64,000 nucleotides of DNA from Absidia repens (GCA_002105175.1 MCGE01000001.1:2356001-2420000); one strand, 5' to 3'. Positions 46,901 to 60,429 are shown, counted from the first letter of the stretch. A program made the numbers and translations. The notes: generated from the sequence alone by a model not told the origin.

Positions 46901-47880
46901 ACCATCACCAAAACCAGGAATCTGCAAGATTGTCACGTACTTCTGGTAGCCGGGCAACAGATGATGATTATGACGCCAGTGCTGCTGATATGCTGCTGAG
47001 CATTGGTCAATCTCGTGGCGATAAGCGCGCTTATCCCCCTGATGAAACACGACCTTTGGAAGACCCGAAACGACTGCGACCGAACGAAAATGAACATGTC
47101 ACTGATCTTCCTATTGCTACCGCCGTCTCACCTTCACTGCCCTCATTAAATGAAGTTACCACAGCAGTTACAACAACGCCTCCTACCACAGCCGTTAACA
47201 ACGACAAAGCTGGTTCTCTTTCGTCATCACCGCCCATCACCGCACAGTCAGCGCCCGCTTTCCAACAGTCATCACCCTCACCACCACCACCGTCTTCATC
47301 ACCATCCATATCAACATCGGCACAGCCATCTTTTACAGCCCCTCCAGCTATCGATTCAACAAAACCAGCTTCACCATCTTTGAAAACTGAACTAAGCGAT
47401 GTTGGTGAGCCAGTCTCATCGGAAACGTCCGCTGCTCAGGAACCAACAGTAAAGGAAACGGGACCCACAGCTACGCCGAAGGATCAATCGAGTCTCACAA
47501 CAGCCGCATCATCATCTCCATCATCATCAACAACTTCTCCTACACCAACCACTGTGACGAAACAGCCATTTGCATCTAGTGACAACATCAAGGCGGATGA
47601 AAGGAAGGATCAAGCAGTAGAGGAGGATGAAGAAGAAGAAGGCGAAGTACGGGATGATGCTGATCAAGTGGCTAAAAGCAACGACGATGTCGATACGGAG
47701 ATGGCGGATGTAGCAACAGCGACAGCATTAGATTCACAACCACAACAACAAAAAGGCAAGGAAGATGAACAAGAAGAAGGTGAAGTGATTTCCCGGAAAC
47801 CAGAACAAACCGACGATAAATCACCGGAAGCAGCAGCAACAGCAGCAAGTGATCCATCCACTACCCTCCAATCTGAATGA
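43903..47880 (+). CDS. CYC8: Cyc8 / Ssn6-type TPR corepressor
   Basis: Nine exons: 43903-43984, 44070-44206, 44288-44617, 44687-44779, 44847-45164, 45245-45462, 45552-45648, 45719-45841 and 45922-47880; 1118 aa. About ten TPRs fill residues 20-390 (for example WAALGHCYLMMDNLQEAYHAY, YYQINQYRDALDAYSRAI, EVWYDLGTLYESC). The long C-terminal part is Pro/Gln/Ser/His-rich and ends in acidic (D/E)EGEV repeats. This is the Cyc8-Tup1 corepressor scaffold; the TPRs bind Tup1 and DNA-binding repressors. The intron after exon 5 begins with GC (CAG|GCAAGT) and joins IN-Q to YRDALDAY, restoring the TPR, so it is a GC-AG intron. Start codon ATG 43903 gives MAATGPQQPTT. Confidence 0.96.
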
Positions 47881-48438
47881 ACCACTGTATAGTTAATTAT
47901 GTTTTATTGTTATTTTACTTTTGTTAGCATCCCTCACTCCCCCTTTTTCTCCTATTGCCATTATCTTCTACACACTGTTACTATTACTATTATCATCATT
48001 AGAAAGCACAAGACCCCTTCTTCCACCCTTCACCCTTATTCATTGACTTACTATCATTTTTCTTTTGTAGCAACTTCTTTTTTTTTTTTTGACAAAAATA
48101 AAAAACTCAGTTTGATATTATAAAAAAGAAAAAGAAAATACTTTGAGAAAATGTTGTGGTAGTGTGTGATGGATTGAATACATGTAATAAAGCTTTTTTT
48201 TTTATTGAATTTTTGGATTTACAAAAAGAATAATATAGGGAAGGGAAAAGATGGATATGTCAATATTGTAAACTATGTGGGATGGGTGTGTTCAAATAGG
48301 AAATATGACAAGGGTAGGTGTATGAAATGTTTGGTGGGCTACTATATAATATCAGTGAGTGTGGATGTGGATGGATGTGCGTGATATGCTAACTGAACAA
48401 AACAGAGGGGTGGTAAAAATATATATTATAAATAAAAT
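47881..48438. other. Convergent 3' region of CYC8 and uL13m genes
   Basis: T-rich then A/G-rich DNA. AATAAA at about 48097 (plus) fits the CYC8 3' end. No gene seen. Confidence 0.45.
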
Positions 48439-49199
48439 CTATTGCTTTGATTGAGCTCCATGTTGCTTGATAATATTGGCTTCGTAAGGATGTTCAGCGC
48501 CGTCAAAAATCATCAGTCGGTTCAGTCGCACGTCTCGAAGTCGATTCTTTGGTAACATGCCTGATACAGCTTTGCGAATGGACTATTCCCCCCCAAAAAA
48601 AGGCACAGTCAATTACACGATGGCATCATCAAATACCTACAACCTTCCCTGATACTTACCTCAGTAGAATCCTTTTCCATTAAATTGGCGAAGTTGATTT
48701 CTTTTAACCCGCCAGGATGACCAGTATGATGACGATACAGCTTTTGTTCTGCTTTTTTTCCAGTGACCAAAATATCCTTAGCATTAACAACAACAACATA
48801 GTCACCACAATCCGCTGTATATTTTACATATATGTATATATCGTCAGCAAGGAAGAAAAATTAGGGTGAGTGAAGCAAGTCAAAACAAATGGCGCCGCTT
48901 TTTCTTTGTCCGTTACCTGCAGGATCGTAAATAGGTTTGTGTTTTCCCATGAGCGTAGTAGCGACATTAGTTGCAAGACGACCTAAAACACGTTGACGAG
49001 CATCCACGACGTGCCATACACGAGCATAGGCGAGAGCAGTCTGTCATATGTGATGGTGTGCATTGAAAAGTGTCGTTAGACAAGCATATACATAGAAAAG
49101 AAAAGAAATATAGTGAGTTTGCAATTTTTCATAATGCACTTGTGATTCTATGATTTATAATATAGTCTCATTTCTTACGTTTCCAACAGCTTGAGACAT
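48439..49199 (-). CDS. MRPL23: Mitochondrial ribosomal protein uL13m
   Basis: Exons 49199-49179, 49040-48917, 48814-48660 and 48582-48439 give 147 aa. The bacterial L13 core is clear: [59 protein letters not shown] and [18 protein letters not shown]. The first exon encodes only seven residues (MSQAVGN). Residues before the core are few, so any mitochondrial targeting information is short or internal, as in fungal MRPL23. It is the large-subunit protein of the mitochondrial ribosome rather than the cytosolic eL/uL13 form, judged from the bacterial-like motifs and length. Confidence 0.93.
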
Positions 49200-51875
49200 G
49201 ATGTGTGGTAGTGTGTGTGTTGTGTGTGAAGTGGGTAATGTAAAAAAAGAGGAGAGTGAAAGAGTGAGAGAGAAAGTAAACAGCAAAAAAGGGACCGACG
49301 TGGGTGGCTGAGCCCTAAGGGCGTATTAAAATTCCGTCCGAAGTGTCAATTCCATATAGTCTGCCGAATCAAAGACGGTTACACAAAATCAGCTACTTGT
49401 CACTGTAATTAGAGAGCTTTGCAAAATGTTCTAGAGTGGCGGCTATATGCACAATGCGACATATATTTATTTATATGATTGGCTGAGCAGGAATAGCAGT
49501 TCTTGGTGGGGAGGGGGAAAAAGAAAGTAGTTATAGTGAATGAGCTAAAGAGCAAGTGTTTGTGGAGGAACACTAATAAAACGACTACAATAGCGATATT
49601 GTTTATTATACGATGGGTCAGAGGATGGTTAATAAAAAGGAATATTTTATTGAAACATAATGATATATACTAAAATGAAGACGATAAATTCTTTGTAATA
49701 TGGTAGTTAAAGGAAGGTTCTATTGGAAGAAGTATGATGGAGACAAATGTGAGATTTGAAGAATGGTCAGCACTAATCAAAAGAGGATCCCGAATGTTAA
49801 AAACAGGGTTCTACTACACAAGACATTGAAGAGAGAATAATGGGAAATTTTTAATGACGCATGTACAAAGAGGCATATTTTATTCAGATGTAGACTCAAA
49901 GTATGTACAAACTAACACTAAACTAAACTAATGAAGGCTTCAAAAACCTAACAAATGGTGGTCCCAAATCCTGAATCCAAAATGAAAGGATTTCCCCATG
50001 CAACTTGTCATCCCTGAGCTGAAAACCGTTCTAAACTAGACCTGAAGCTAATCTAAAATCACTAGATCCTCATGGCAAAGAAAGAAAGGAGAAGAGAGAG
50101 CGAAAAAATAAAAATAGCCAAAAATAAGCATAAAAATCATAGAGATCGGAGTGTGAACTACCCAGCGATCCAGGCTATACTCCAAAAAATATACCTCTGG
50201 TTTAACAAGTCAAGACTAGACGACTCACTGTTTCCAAGGGATTTTTTTTTATCAGCGTCAGCAATTTCACTCGTACGAACAAACTCAGAAAAGAAAATTA
50301 ATACAAGACAATGAATTCTTGAACACTGTGTGCCAATAAAAATGACATAAAGAATAATACTGTATTACTTCCTCAATTCAACAATGCAATGAAGTTAGCT
50401 GCTGACATGTCCCCGGCCATCTCATCTTTGGTAGAGTTATTAGCGGATAGTTCCATGAAAACGTAACATGATTAAATTTATTGTATGATTTACATCATAG
50501 GTACTTTTTTAAAATATAGTTTGATTGTCCTTGCAAATTGATGATTTAAAAGATATTTCATGCCTTTTCAATGACCGTTGTTCAAATCCGTTATCAACAA
50601 ACCACCAGCCTTCTGCTGAACAATTCTTTGGTTCCTAGATATCGGATATATCATGGGAAATCTCCATCCAATGTGATGGTGGGCTTACTAAGGGCTTCGT
50701 ATTCAAGGTAAGGTTTTTTTTATTGATTAAACAAAGGTATGATGTAATACTCATATTTGATTGTATTTGATTTTTATTTTTATAGCAACGATAATTTGCA
50801 TTATACTAATGTGTAACTTCTGCTTCGTTTTGTACTCTATTAATGCTATACCCCCCTGTTACTTTTTTTTTATCTCTCTTCCATCGATTATTTTTATTAC
50901 AGTACAGTATGTACTGTATATCATATTCCAACATCGACTGCGTAGCATTTTCAATCTCCTCGACGAGACCAAAAATTTTGTGAGAATGTTAAAATAATTC
51001 ACTTTTTTTTTTTTTTTTTTTTTTGCCCTTCAGTACATCGCGTATCATTCTGGAAGGGGGTGGGGAGCGAATCTGCTTATTTCTCAATCCCTGACGTGAA
51101 ACCGTCGATCCTGATTTAATGTCTTGAAAAGTCAGCGATTTTATTTACCCCTAAGCGACCTGCCAAACTGCCAAAAAAAAAAAAGGATAATCAGGGGTAG
51201 CTTGAATAATTAAATGTAGATCATCATTGCTCTTAATTCGAACGATACCATTATAAACCATCAAACTGACTGTACTGACACTCTCGCAGACATACATTCT
51301 GGAATGCGTTTAAATGCAGGATCTTCAACGACAAAAAAAAAGAAAAAAAAAACAAGCTACAATTAATAATAATACATGTGCTTGAGCATAAAATAAGGTG
51401 GAAGATATAATGCAATCAATGAATGAACGAGGATGCTGATTCACGCATGACACCTACATTGCCTACAACCCCTTTGTTTTTTTTGTTTTTTGTTTTTTAA
51501 AAAAAGGACAAAGACATGCGCACAATATAGTAAAAAAAAAAGGCTTTATTGATTGTGAAGATAGTAAATAAATAAAACGACACTAAGACTGAATTGAAGT
51601 ACTATACTAAAATGTCAAGTATAATATAAAAATGTTTACAACAATGGGTAACAAAAGTAAAAACAACACTAAGAGGAAAGGGGTATCTTTTTGACGGGTA
51701 AAAAAAAAAAAAAAGGAATATAAAGTGAATCAAATGATACAGTTCAATAAACAAATAAAAAAGGGAGGGATAAGAACGATAGAAATAGGGAACATCAAAA
51801 AGTAATAAAAAAAAGAAAGGTACAGTAGTAAGTTGTGACAAAAAGGAAAAAATAAGACAAATAACATTAAATGCA
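49200..51875. other. Intergenic between uL13m and PUF genes, with repeat
   Basis: 2.7 kb without a credible gene. It holds dispersed-repeat copy F (49560-50180, minus), a poly-T of about 24 at 51003-51024, and A-rich DNA near 51330-51550 and 51700-51715. Confidence 0.5.
49560..50180 (-). repeat. Dispersed 1-kb repeat, copy F (minus)
   Basis: Reverse-strand landmarks: AATCCTGAATCCAAAATGAA, GGATTTCCCCATGCAAC, CTAAACTAAACTAATGAAGG and AGGCATATTTTATTCAGA. The part at 49560-49830 matches the far end of copy G (ACTACAATAG, AATAAAAAGGA.ATATTTTATT, CTTTGTAAT-like). Its CACGTG-containing start is not clear. Confidence 0.6.
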
Positions 51876-54800
51876 TCAAGGAAAGGGATATAGCGCATGT
51901 GAAATACCAAGTACACCCATATTGTAATTCAATGGAAGACCTGCCATTGTCGCCATAGTAGCGTCATCTTGATACGACATGCCAGCACTATATGGAATCC
52001 CATTTGAAGCAGCACCAGTACCACCACCATTATTCATTGTCATTGCTGATGCAGCTGCCACTGTGCGTAAAGAAGGCATGCTTTGATAGTGTAGCTGTTG
52101 TCGATTTCCATAACGGCCCTGTTGCTGCTCACGTTGTATTTTGCTGTGGATACGTTTTCCGTAAGGAGTACTACGAATCGATGCAAGATGAGGGCGAATA
52201 CGTTCAACCAACTAAACTCGAGATGAATCAAAATAGAAGAATTAGCTTTCTATGCCATCTTACCATCCACCCATCTCTCTCTCTCTTTTTGGACTTACTT
52301 GGACCTTTTGATCTTGATCAGCATAATCCAAACCTGTTTGAATCACATAGTTAGCAAAAGAGTCACGTAAAAGCTTTTCCATGTTCGATTGGGTAACAAG
52401 TTCTGCAATCAAAGCTCGACGTGTTTCAGGTTCTGAGACACGAATACACTAAATTCATAAACGTAAACGTGAGTTGATTCAAATCGTTTAGCATGATATC
52501 ATATAATTTTGTTTCTGCATATAAATTACCTTTTCAATCACATTGGAGCTAAATTTTTGCACCGATAATTCACATACATGTTCAATCAAGCATCGTACCA
52601 AGGCATCAGAGTATTGTACTTCACCTAAATCCAACACGTATTGCACCACATAATTCCCAAATGGATCCTGGACCAAAGGCAAGACATTGCGTGTGACCAC
52701 CTGAACTAATTGCGACTATATGATAGACAAGATAAGAGATACACTTGTAAGAGTACGGTTTGGTCATCTTAATATATGTAATATTTACCTTTTGGATATC
52801 CACAGCATGATCAATGCACCGTTGAAGCACACAGCATCCATGGCGATGAGTAGCGACTTCTATGCAATTTTCACTGACAATATCATAGATGAATTGGTTG
52901 TGTTCGGCAGAGAGGCGATGTAAGCATTTTTGAATAACATGATTTCCATTGAGATCCTTGATAAGAGCCACCACCTTTGGGCGTAAAGCATTGGTGACTG
53001 TCTTGATTTGGTGACTTGAAGAGAGATATTCAATCAATTTTTGGATTGCCCGAGTCCCATGCATGCTCAGGCAGATTTGCAACAAGTCAGGTGAGATGAT
53101 GTCTACAATCGCCGTTCTTTGCACATCGTTACAACGTTCCACTAGCTTTTGACAAAGATAATTTCCGAATGGATCTACCTCCCCCCCAAAGAAAAAAACG
53201 GATGTTCGTTATTTGATCTCTACCTCCCAGCCACCATTTTTTTTTTTTTTTTTTTTTTTTTACCTGTCATCAGTTCCACAAAATGAGGATGGATTTCATC
53301 AAATATCGTTTGCAAGTGTTGACCATTGGGATCTTCAAGTTTCTTTTGTAAAAAGCGACATCCGTTATGATCTTTGCAAAGTTCATATAATTTGCCATGG
53401 AAGTCCTCAAGCTTTGCCCCTAAGAATCGATTGGCCTCTGGATCAGCGATCGATCGACGGTGTTGCTGTGATATGTCTGACATCATTTCACTTGCGCCTT
53501 TGTTATCAATAAACATACCCATGCTACCATCAATGGTGCTAGAGTTGCTGCTGTTGCTGTTTTTGTTGTTCAAAGTGCCGGGGGTTGTTGCTGTAGCCGA
53601 AGGCATAGTCGTTGCTCCATAGCGGGGAACCAATTTGCTAGACGGAAAGAATGCTGAGCTTGGATCGTATGGGAAGTTGTTTGCCGCAAATCCCAAAAGA
53701 GGATGGGCGGTTGGATTGACAGATGTATGAGGTTGAGGGTATTGTTGATAAGTAGACAAAGGATGAGGTGATGGAGGAATGGAGTGGTTGAATGCCATGG
53801 TAGTTGAAGAGGTCGAAGTAGGACTGTGATGATACGGGCATTGGTCATCAAGGGTGCACATACCATATTGCATGAATTGAGGGCAAGGAATCATACATTT
53901 GGAATCGTTGATATCATGAAGAGATTGGCGGTGGGCTGGATAATGTTGCTGTTGATGAGGATGGATATAAGGATGCTGAGAAGCAGTAGTGTATGATCTG
54001 GCGGCGGCATGTAAATCTGAATAGGAATGAGAGCTAGTCAACCGGTTCTTGTCATTAGTGAAGTATTCATAAGAGCTGGAGCTGGAATTATCCTTGATGG
54101 AAGGAGAAGCCGGTACGTTGGAATTTGCATTATTCGATGGAGGCCAACCGTAAGAAAACCGACGTTGCTGCTGCTGCTGCTGTTGTTGCTGTTGTTGTTG
54201 TTGTTGTTGATGCTGTTGTTGTCCGAAAAGAGTAGCTTGACCATGTGCCATATCCCTTGTACCGCCACTGAGGGGTGATGATGTGTTTTCAAGGCACTGT
54301 GCCCACGACTTGCTTCGTAAAGATTCAACGCTCTTGTTCTGGCGAGACGAGCTTTTACGTAGTGATGATACCATATCCAGATCATTGGAGCCAGGAGAAA
54401 ACTAAGTAAATTAATAAATTAATAAAATGATAAAATTCGTTAGTTTATTCAAGAAAATTGTTGCTTATATTTTACTTACCAGACTGGTATAGGAAGATTC
54501 ATTAGGGACAAGAGAGCATAAAGTATCGGTAGAGCCATTATAACGCTGCAAATAAGGGTAGCCTTGTGTCACTCTCGGAGTATCTACATAAAAAAAAGAA
54601 GGGGGTTGGGTTGGGTTAGCATTACCTATGGCTATTAGATCAATAATATTCTTACCTGCGTCATTTTCAAATAACAGTCGTTGTGTGCCGTGGAGATCCG
54701 CCGCTTCAGCCGCCATAGAGCCGACCGCCAATTTTTGCTTCATAGCAGCTTCATCAATACTCATTGAGCGATGAGGTGTTGTGAGAAAACTAAGAGAATC

Positions 54801-55124
54801 TTGATGTAGTTTGAGTTTGGATTCGAAAGCATCCGCAAAGGCCACTTCTTCAGCGTCAGTGGAGTTTCTACGCGACCCAGGCACAGAATAAGAAGCTTGG
54901 CTTGTAGTTGGTAGACTATCAGAAGAGGAGAGTAAAGGATGGTCTTGATGAAGAGTTTCATGATTGTTGTTGCCGCTATTGTTGTTGTTATTGCCATTGT
55001 TATTGTTATTGTTATTGTTATTGTTATTGTTGTTGTTGTTGCTGTTGCTGTTGTTGCTTGCGGTACTATTGTTACTTGGCATGAAGCCGTAAGGTTCCGC
55101 TTCAAATAGTTTTTCCCTTTCCAT
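51876..55124 (-). CDS. Pumilio (PUF) RNA-binding protein with CCCH zinc finger
   Basis: Exons 55124-54656, 54583-54480, 54401-53264, 53174-52789, 52715-52530, 52448-52299 and 52211-51876 give 922 aa. The N-terminal half is Asn/Gln/Ser-rich. Around residue 350 a CCCH finger appears (CPQFMQYGMCTLDDQCPYHH: C-x8-C-x5-C-x3-H). The PUF domain fills about residues 500-820 and has recognisable repeat cores: NGCRFLQKKLED, DPFGNYLCQKLVE, HGTRAIQKLIE, NGNHVIQKCL, HGCCVLQRCID, DPFGNYVVQYVLD, FSSNVIEKCI and FANYVIQTGLD, that is eight repeats, closed by a STPYGKRIHSKI cap. PUF proteins bind 3' UTR UGUA-type sites and repress or localise mRNAs. The zinc finger plus PUF combination is less usual. Confidence 0.92.
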
Positions 55125-55171
55125 CTTTTAAAATGAATGTAGAACAAGAAGGGAAAAAAAACGATAAGAGT

Positions 55172-55208
<37 letters not shown>

Positions 55209-55804
55209 GTAAAGGAAGGAGGGGGTGAGAAGTGACCAAGTGAAGAAGAAAGAAAAAGTAAAAAAATAAAAGTAAAAAGAAAGCGAAAGAGAAAGGAGAA
55301 ATAAAATATAATAAAAAACTAAGCAGAAAGGGAAAGAATTCATTCGATGAAAATAGGGGTGAGAGATCGGCACAAGGTCGTATTTGCGACTTGAGGTGGG
55401 ATGGAATCATTTTTACTCCCCCTTCCCTCCCCTTTCTGTCTTGTCTCCTTAACTTTAGGGCAAACGTTTTTTTTTTTTTTTTTTTTTAAAAAAAAATCTC
55501 CCCACTCTCTTGATCAATCCTCCCCTTGTTTATTTATATTATATATGTTTCATTTATTTAATCACTTGACTTGACGTAGACTTGGTACATGTATAAAGTC
55601 AACGAGAAAGGGTCCATTCGCATCAAAACGAATTCGTTCTAGCCTACTACTACGACGCTGTCAAAACATGTGCCAAAACGTAAACTCGTACACTCTTCAT
55701 TTTGATTGGCTCATTTTTGACAAATTCAGGGAGCGAAAGAAAAAAAACAATGCTGTCTCTTTATCCCCCTTCCGGTTTCCTTTTTTCTTCTTCTTTTATA
55801 TACA

Positions 55805-55842
<38 letters not shown>

Positions 55843-56056
55843 TCCAGAACTCCTTCATATTGTTCATACCATCTCCCATCATTATCTTCCCTTCTTTGCT
55901 TATCATTTATATATATATATATATATTTATATCTGTAAGCTATTACTATATCAACTGACCTCGGGTATGTTTATCAACTGGCATACGAACGACTTGGCTA
56001 CTTCTCTTCTATTGGACTATAATATTTGTTTATTTAATTATTTAGCTGACCTTCTG

Positions 56057-56093
<37 letters not shown>

Positions 56094-56411
56094 GGGGGGG
56101 GGGCGAGGTGAGGGGAAGGGTGGTGATATCCCTAGTTGATCTTTTGGGTACCTTTTCCAGGGTGTCGTGGCGATTGTTTTCCAAAATGAAGGTACCTCCT
56201 TCCACAAGATGTAGCGTTTCCCGTGGAGTAGGCTTGAAGGTATCCTACCCTTACTATGTAAATTTCTTTATTTACTTATTCAGGAACCACTCATTTTTCA
56301 GTGCGTCTCACTTATCAATATCAATATCATTATCATTATCATTTTACTCTATTTTAGGATTTTGAATAACCGGCATACCCAGGGTTAAGCCAATAATATT
56401 AAGTTCTATTG
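55125..56411. other. 5' region of the PUF gene with microsatellites
   Basis: AT microsatellites at 55174-55202, 55808-55841 and 55906-55927. T22A9 palindrome at 55468-55497. T of about 35 followed by G10 at 56059-56103. CT-rich leader DNA. No gene supported. Confidence 0.5.
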
Positions 56412-58560
56412 ATGATGAGTCTACACCTTTCTTACTTTGGTTCTTGGTTGGATTTGAATACGGATGACACCTGCTATGATAACTACTGTTCAGACAATAG
56501 TTTAGCAATTATGAACACAAAAATTTGCTACCAGTTTGTTGGTGCTATTGGCAAAGGTAAATTATTATAGGCAGGTGCATTTTATTGGTAATGAAAAGAA
56601 ACTAATCATTATGCATTTGCTCCTTTTTTTCTTTTTTTTTATTATTACCACATGTTGATCTTTCCTTTGCATGGTTAGTTTATCCGTAGATCCAACAAAA
56701 TAATAGTGTCTCTTACGGCAAATTATCCTATGACTCGGTATATCAGCAGTCTACATGTGCACTATATTATGGAGCAATATGATCTTTCTTTTATTCAAAA
56801 GCTGTAAGTTTTATTACAAAATGAAAATTATGTCATATGATACCAAGATCCTTAATATATTGTATTTACGTAGTGACCTCTTTTGACGGGGTTGTATGAC
56901 AAACGTAATAGAAATGTACAATACTTATGGATATTAGATATATTTTATAGTGTGCATTGGGTTATTTTATATATGTCATATTAATAAACGATTGAGTGTG
57001 GGGGTACAGTTTGTATAATTTTTAATCGCCGACTACCTTTTCTTTTACGTTTTGGTCTGATGTTCTGATGTTGCACAAACCGTTTTCTTTATTGTTTGGC
57101 GATTAGATCCATTACAACTTCCATTAGTGCTTTCAGCAAAAGCTAGAACAACATCGACAACAATTCCCTTTCGATCAAAGTTTGCTTTATTTGGTGTAAG
57201 CGTACATCATGCTGTCCAATTGTCGTCTGTTAGCTCGATTGAAATGATTGAAACGACTTTGATACTTGGATCCTTTTGCTACTTCTCATTATTCAACTTG
57301 GCTCGCTCTTCTGGTCTCTTCTCTGGGATTACCACTCGATCAGACCCGATTTTTTTCTAATTCTTCACCATACAACCAATACGACCAACCTATCTTGACT
57401 CAACTCAAACATAATTGTGGTAACTGATCCTCAACGTCATAGTGTGCTGGACAAGTTCGCTAAGCAGTCTGTTACGCGTCTTCAGGATAGGGTTGAAAAT
57501 CAAACTTATGCGCCGGACTACTATTATGGGGGACTGACAATCGCTTATGCCGGTGATTTATCTTGCATGATAACCAACGCCAACCGCCATATTTGCTTCT
57601 CTCCTTCCATCACATACTTTAGGCTACACGATCAACCGGTAACTGTCAATAGGGAAGGCTTCTTCTAAATTATATACTAAATTAAACATTCTTTACAGTG
57701 GTGTGGGATTATTTACAAGGTAGCTGACAAGGTAGATATTTTGGTTGTATCGACATGTTATTTGATGATTGTCATCCTTTAACTATTTGCATTAATATGT
57801 GAACCTTGGGTTGACCATACACATTAGGTAAGCTCCACGTTTTTTATTGTAACTTTGACTTACATTATCTTTTTTATTTGGAGTCTCTACTCCTGAACCA
57901 TTAGCTACTGTCATACGTTTCAATAAATTTTTTGCCTTCATGCTTTCTTTGTTGACTATTCAATTTTTTGGAGACACATCAGCGTAAGCATTGTTGCATT
58001 GAGCAAGGTAGCGGCAGGATTTGTCTTTGTTAATAATTATATATATATTATGTTTGTAGCTTTTTCGTATTCGTGAAATTATTGACATCCCAGCAATCAA
58101 GCATGGATTAACCAAATCTTTCACCATCGGTTACATTTGTCATGCGTTTATCAAGGTGTTTGGTGATGACTATGCTTCCGGAACTCTCACAGAATCTCAA
58201 AAATCTGATGGTCTTATTATTGGTCTGATGATAAGTCCACAAAAAAAAAAAAATCTTATAGGCCAAACGAAACCGAGTTCTTACCATACCTTCTTTTCAC
58301 CTATATTAGACTGTTAATTTTGTGGTATTGAATATATGTATTAAATGTTTGCATTACTTTCCAAGCGCTCCAGGTCAATATCGAGGAAATTATTATCACT
58401 AGGGCTTTTGAACGACTGCTGCAACAACTGGCTAACTGCCAGTCACTTGGGCCAAATCCATATGATTCACAACCAACCCACAACAAATTGTTCATCGAAG
58501 GAATCCACCTGGTACCTGTATTAAATCGTGAAGACTCTTCGTTATCCTCCTGTTTTCTTA
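56412..58560 (+). pseudogene. Decayed multi-exon gene, unrecognised product
   Basis: Protein-like open stretches sit on the plus strand in order and are bounded by plausible splice sites, but do not join in one frame. 56412-56556 starts MMSLHLSYFGSWLDLN, with donor GTAAAT. 56679-56803 reads FIRRSNKIIVSLTANYPMTR and ends at GTAAGT. 57111-57358 opens at GATTAG|AT and reads PLQLPLVLSAKARTTST. 57417-57667 includes QTYAPDYYYGGLTIAYAGD. 58061-58240 reads LFRIREIIDIPAIKHGLTKS. 58366-58540 reads VNIEEIIITRAFERLLQQL. Phases of successive junctions disagree by one base in at least two places, and a stop interrupts 57358. I recognise no family. It may be an old transposon gene or a broken host gene. Confidence 0.4.
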
Positions 58561-59309
58561 CCTGTATAATTACAATTATCATTATTATATACACACCCCC
58601 CGCTTTTTATTGTTTTTTGCCTAGCTTAGTCAATATCATCAATTTTCCATAGACTTCCCTTTGTCTTGCTCTTCACTTTCATTTGATTTTAGTAATCCAC
58701 TTTATATCGCTAATTGAATTTAATGAATAAAGATCCGACTTTTTTTTGACAATCTGTATCTATCTTGCTGACCGTTGTGAATGATGATGGTTATACCATG
58801 TTTTTATTTTTATCATTGCCCGTGCACGATTACAAATGTATGCGTGAGACAAATTACGATGCATTGAAAAAATTGCTTGCTCCCGTCATATATATTCCTC
58901 GATGCTGCGAATTTCGCTTCAATAATAACAATAATAATAATGATAATATTAATAAAAAAGCATTCTCACTTTCGCAAAAAATTTATCAGTGGGGAAGTTA
59001 TTAAAATATTGTTTTTATAGTATTAGAACCTCCACCATATTGAACCTTGATAGGCGACTCCTTTGTTTTAGCTTGGACGTCTTTTTATGGAAACCACCAG
59101 CAAAAACTCTAAAATAAAAGCGAAACAGTTCATATACACATTATGTCCAGCACAGTGGAGGCTACACAAGAGACACATTCCCAGGCTGATTATATGAATG
59201 TTACGACGCGTTTCCTATTAACTAACCTAGAACAGTCAACCAGTCGTTATGCCTTTGGGGGGGGGGAACGCAGTAATAGTGGGACTTAGAGAGAGAGAAA
59301 TTGCTGTAG

Positions 59310-60070
59310 TAGGTCACTCGTAAAACAGCTACAATAGATTTAGTATGTATTATTCGATGTTTCAGAGAATGTCTAATAAAAAGGACATATTTTATTAAAG
59401 CATATTGGCTGTTACTAAAACTAAAGACAAGTGATTTATTGGAAGGATCCACTGGAGGAAGTATGAGGGAGACTAAAACGAGGACTAAAAAATGACTAGA
59501 ACTAACATAAAGAGACAATTGCAAAATAAGAGCTAATAAATTGTAATGTACAGTATATGGTATGCGACAGACTGAAGGTAGATCTTTTGTTGAAACACAC
59601 AATGTCAACATTAATCAAACGGGATTGATTGCTAGTAAAGGAAAAAAAAATATACTATTGTGTAAAACATAAGAGAGAATACTGGGACATTTTTCATTGA
59701 AACATGTCAAAAGAAACATTTTATTCAGAAATAGAAACTATCTATGAACAAAACTATGACTAAACTAAGCTAATGATGACTTCAAAAAGCCAACTGATGG
59801 TGGTTCTAAATCCTGAATCCAAAATGAAAGGGTTTCCCCATGCGTCTTGTAATCCCTAATCTAAAACGCTTCTAAACTAGTCCAGACACTATTCTAGGTT
59901 CACCATAACTCTGTAGAAGTTGAATGGTGACGAAAAAAAAAAAAAGAAGGCAAAAAAAAAAAAAAAAATTGAAAGAAAGAGAGAGGACGGGAGGAAAAAA
60001 ATTGGGAGCAAAATAAATAAATCTTCACGTGGTCGGGATTTGAAATAGTCTTTTTTGTCTCCTCTGAGGG
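59310..60070 (-). repeat. Dispersed 1-kb repeat, copy G (minus)
   Basis: Landmarks on the minus strand: start box at 60025-60050 (reverse complement AAATCCCGACCACGTGAAG), pyrimidine tract 59930-60000, GTTTTAGATTAGGGATTACA at 59845-59865, and CCCTTTCATTTTGGATTCAG at about 59813-59832. The far modules reach to 59310. Confidence 0.65.
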
Positions 60071-60429
60071 TTTGCGATTTATTCTTTTCGGTGGACACAA
60101 GAAAGGAAGCCCCTCATTTTTTTTTCTTACAACAACAGCGCCATAAAGATGGTGGAATCAGTTCCACTTAAAGTAACCACCACCAAATCAGTATCATAGT
60201 TCTTCTCTTCTCTTGATACCTGTTCATACTTCTATTCCATCCATCCAGTAATTCTACCCGGAAAGCCCATAACCTTGATTCATGCATATCTGCAATCATT
60301 CCACAGTCCGTAGTTGAGAGCCCGAATTCCTTTTTCACAAATTTCCGATCATATTTATGTATGAGCCCTTATTCTGACGCACCCACACTATACGATATGT
60401 ATAACGTCAGATAAGCTAGTCCTAGTAAG

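Noticed and set aside
58765..59004. 79-aa plus-strand frame
   Set aside because: Second half is an AAT microsatellite; no family resemblance and no gene context.
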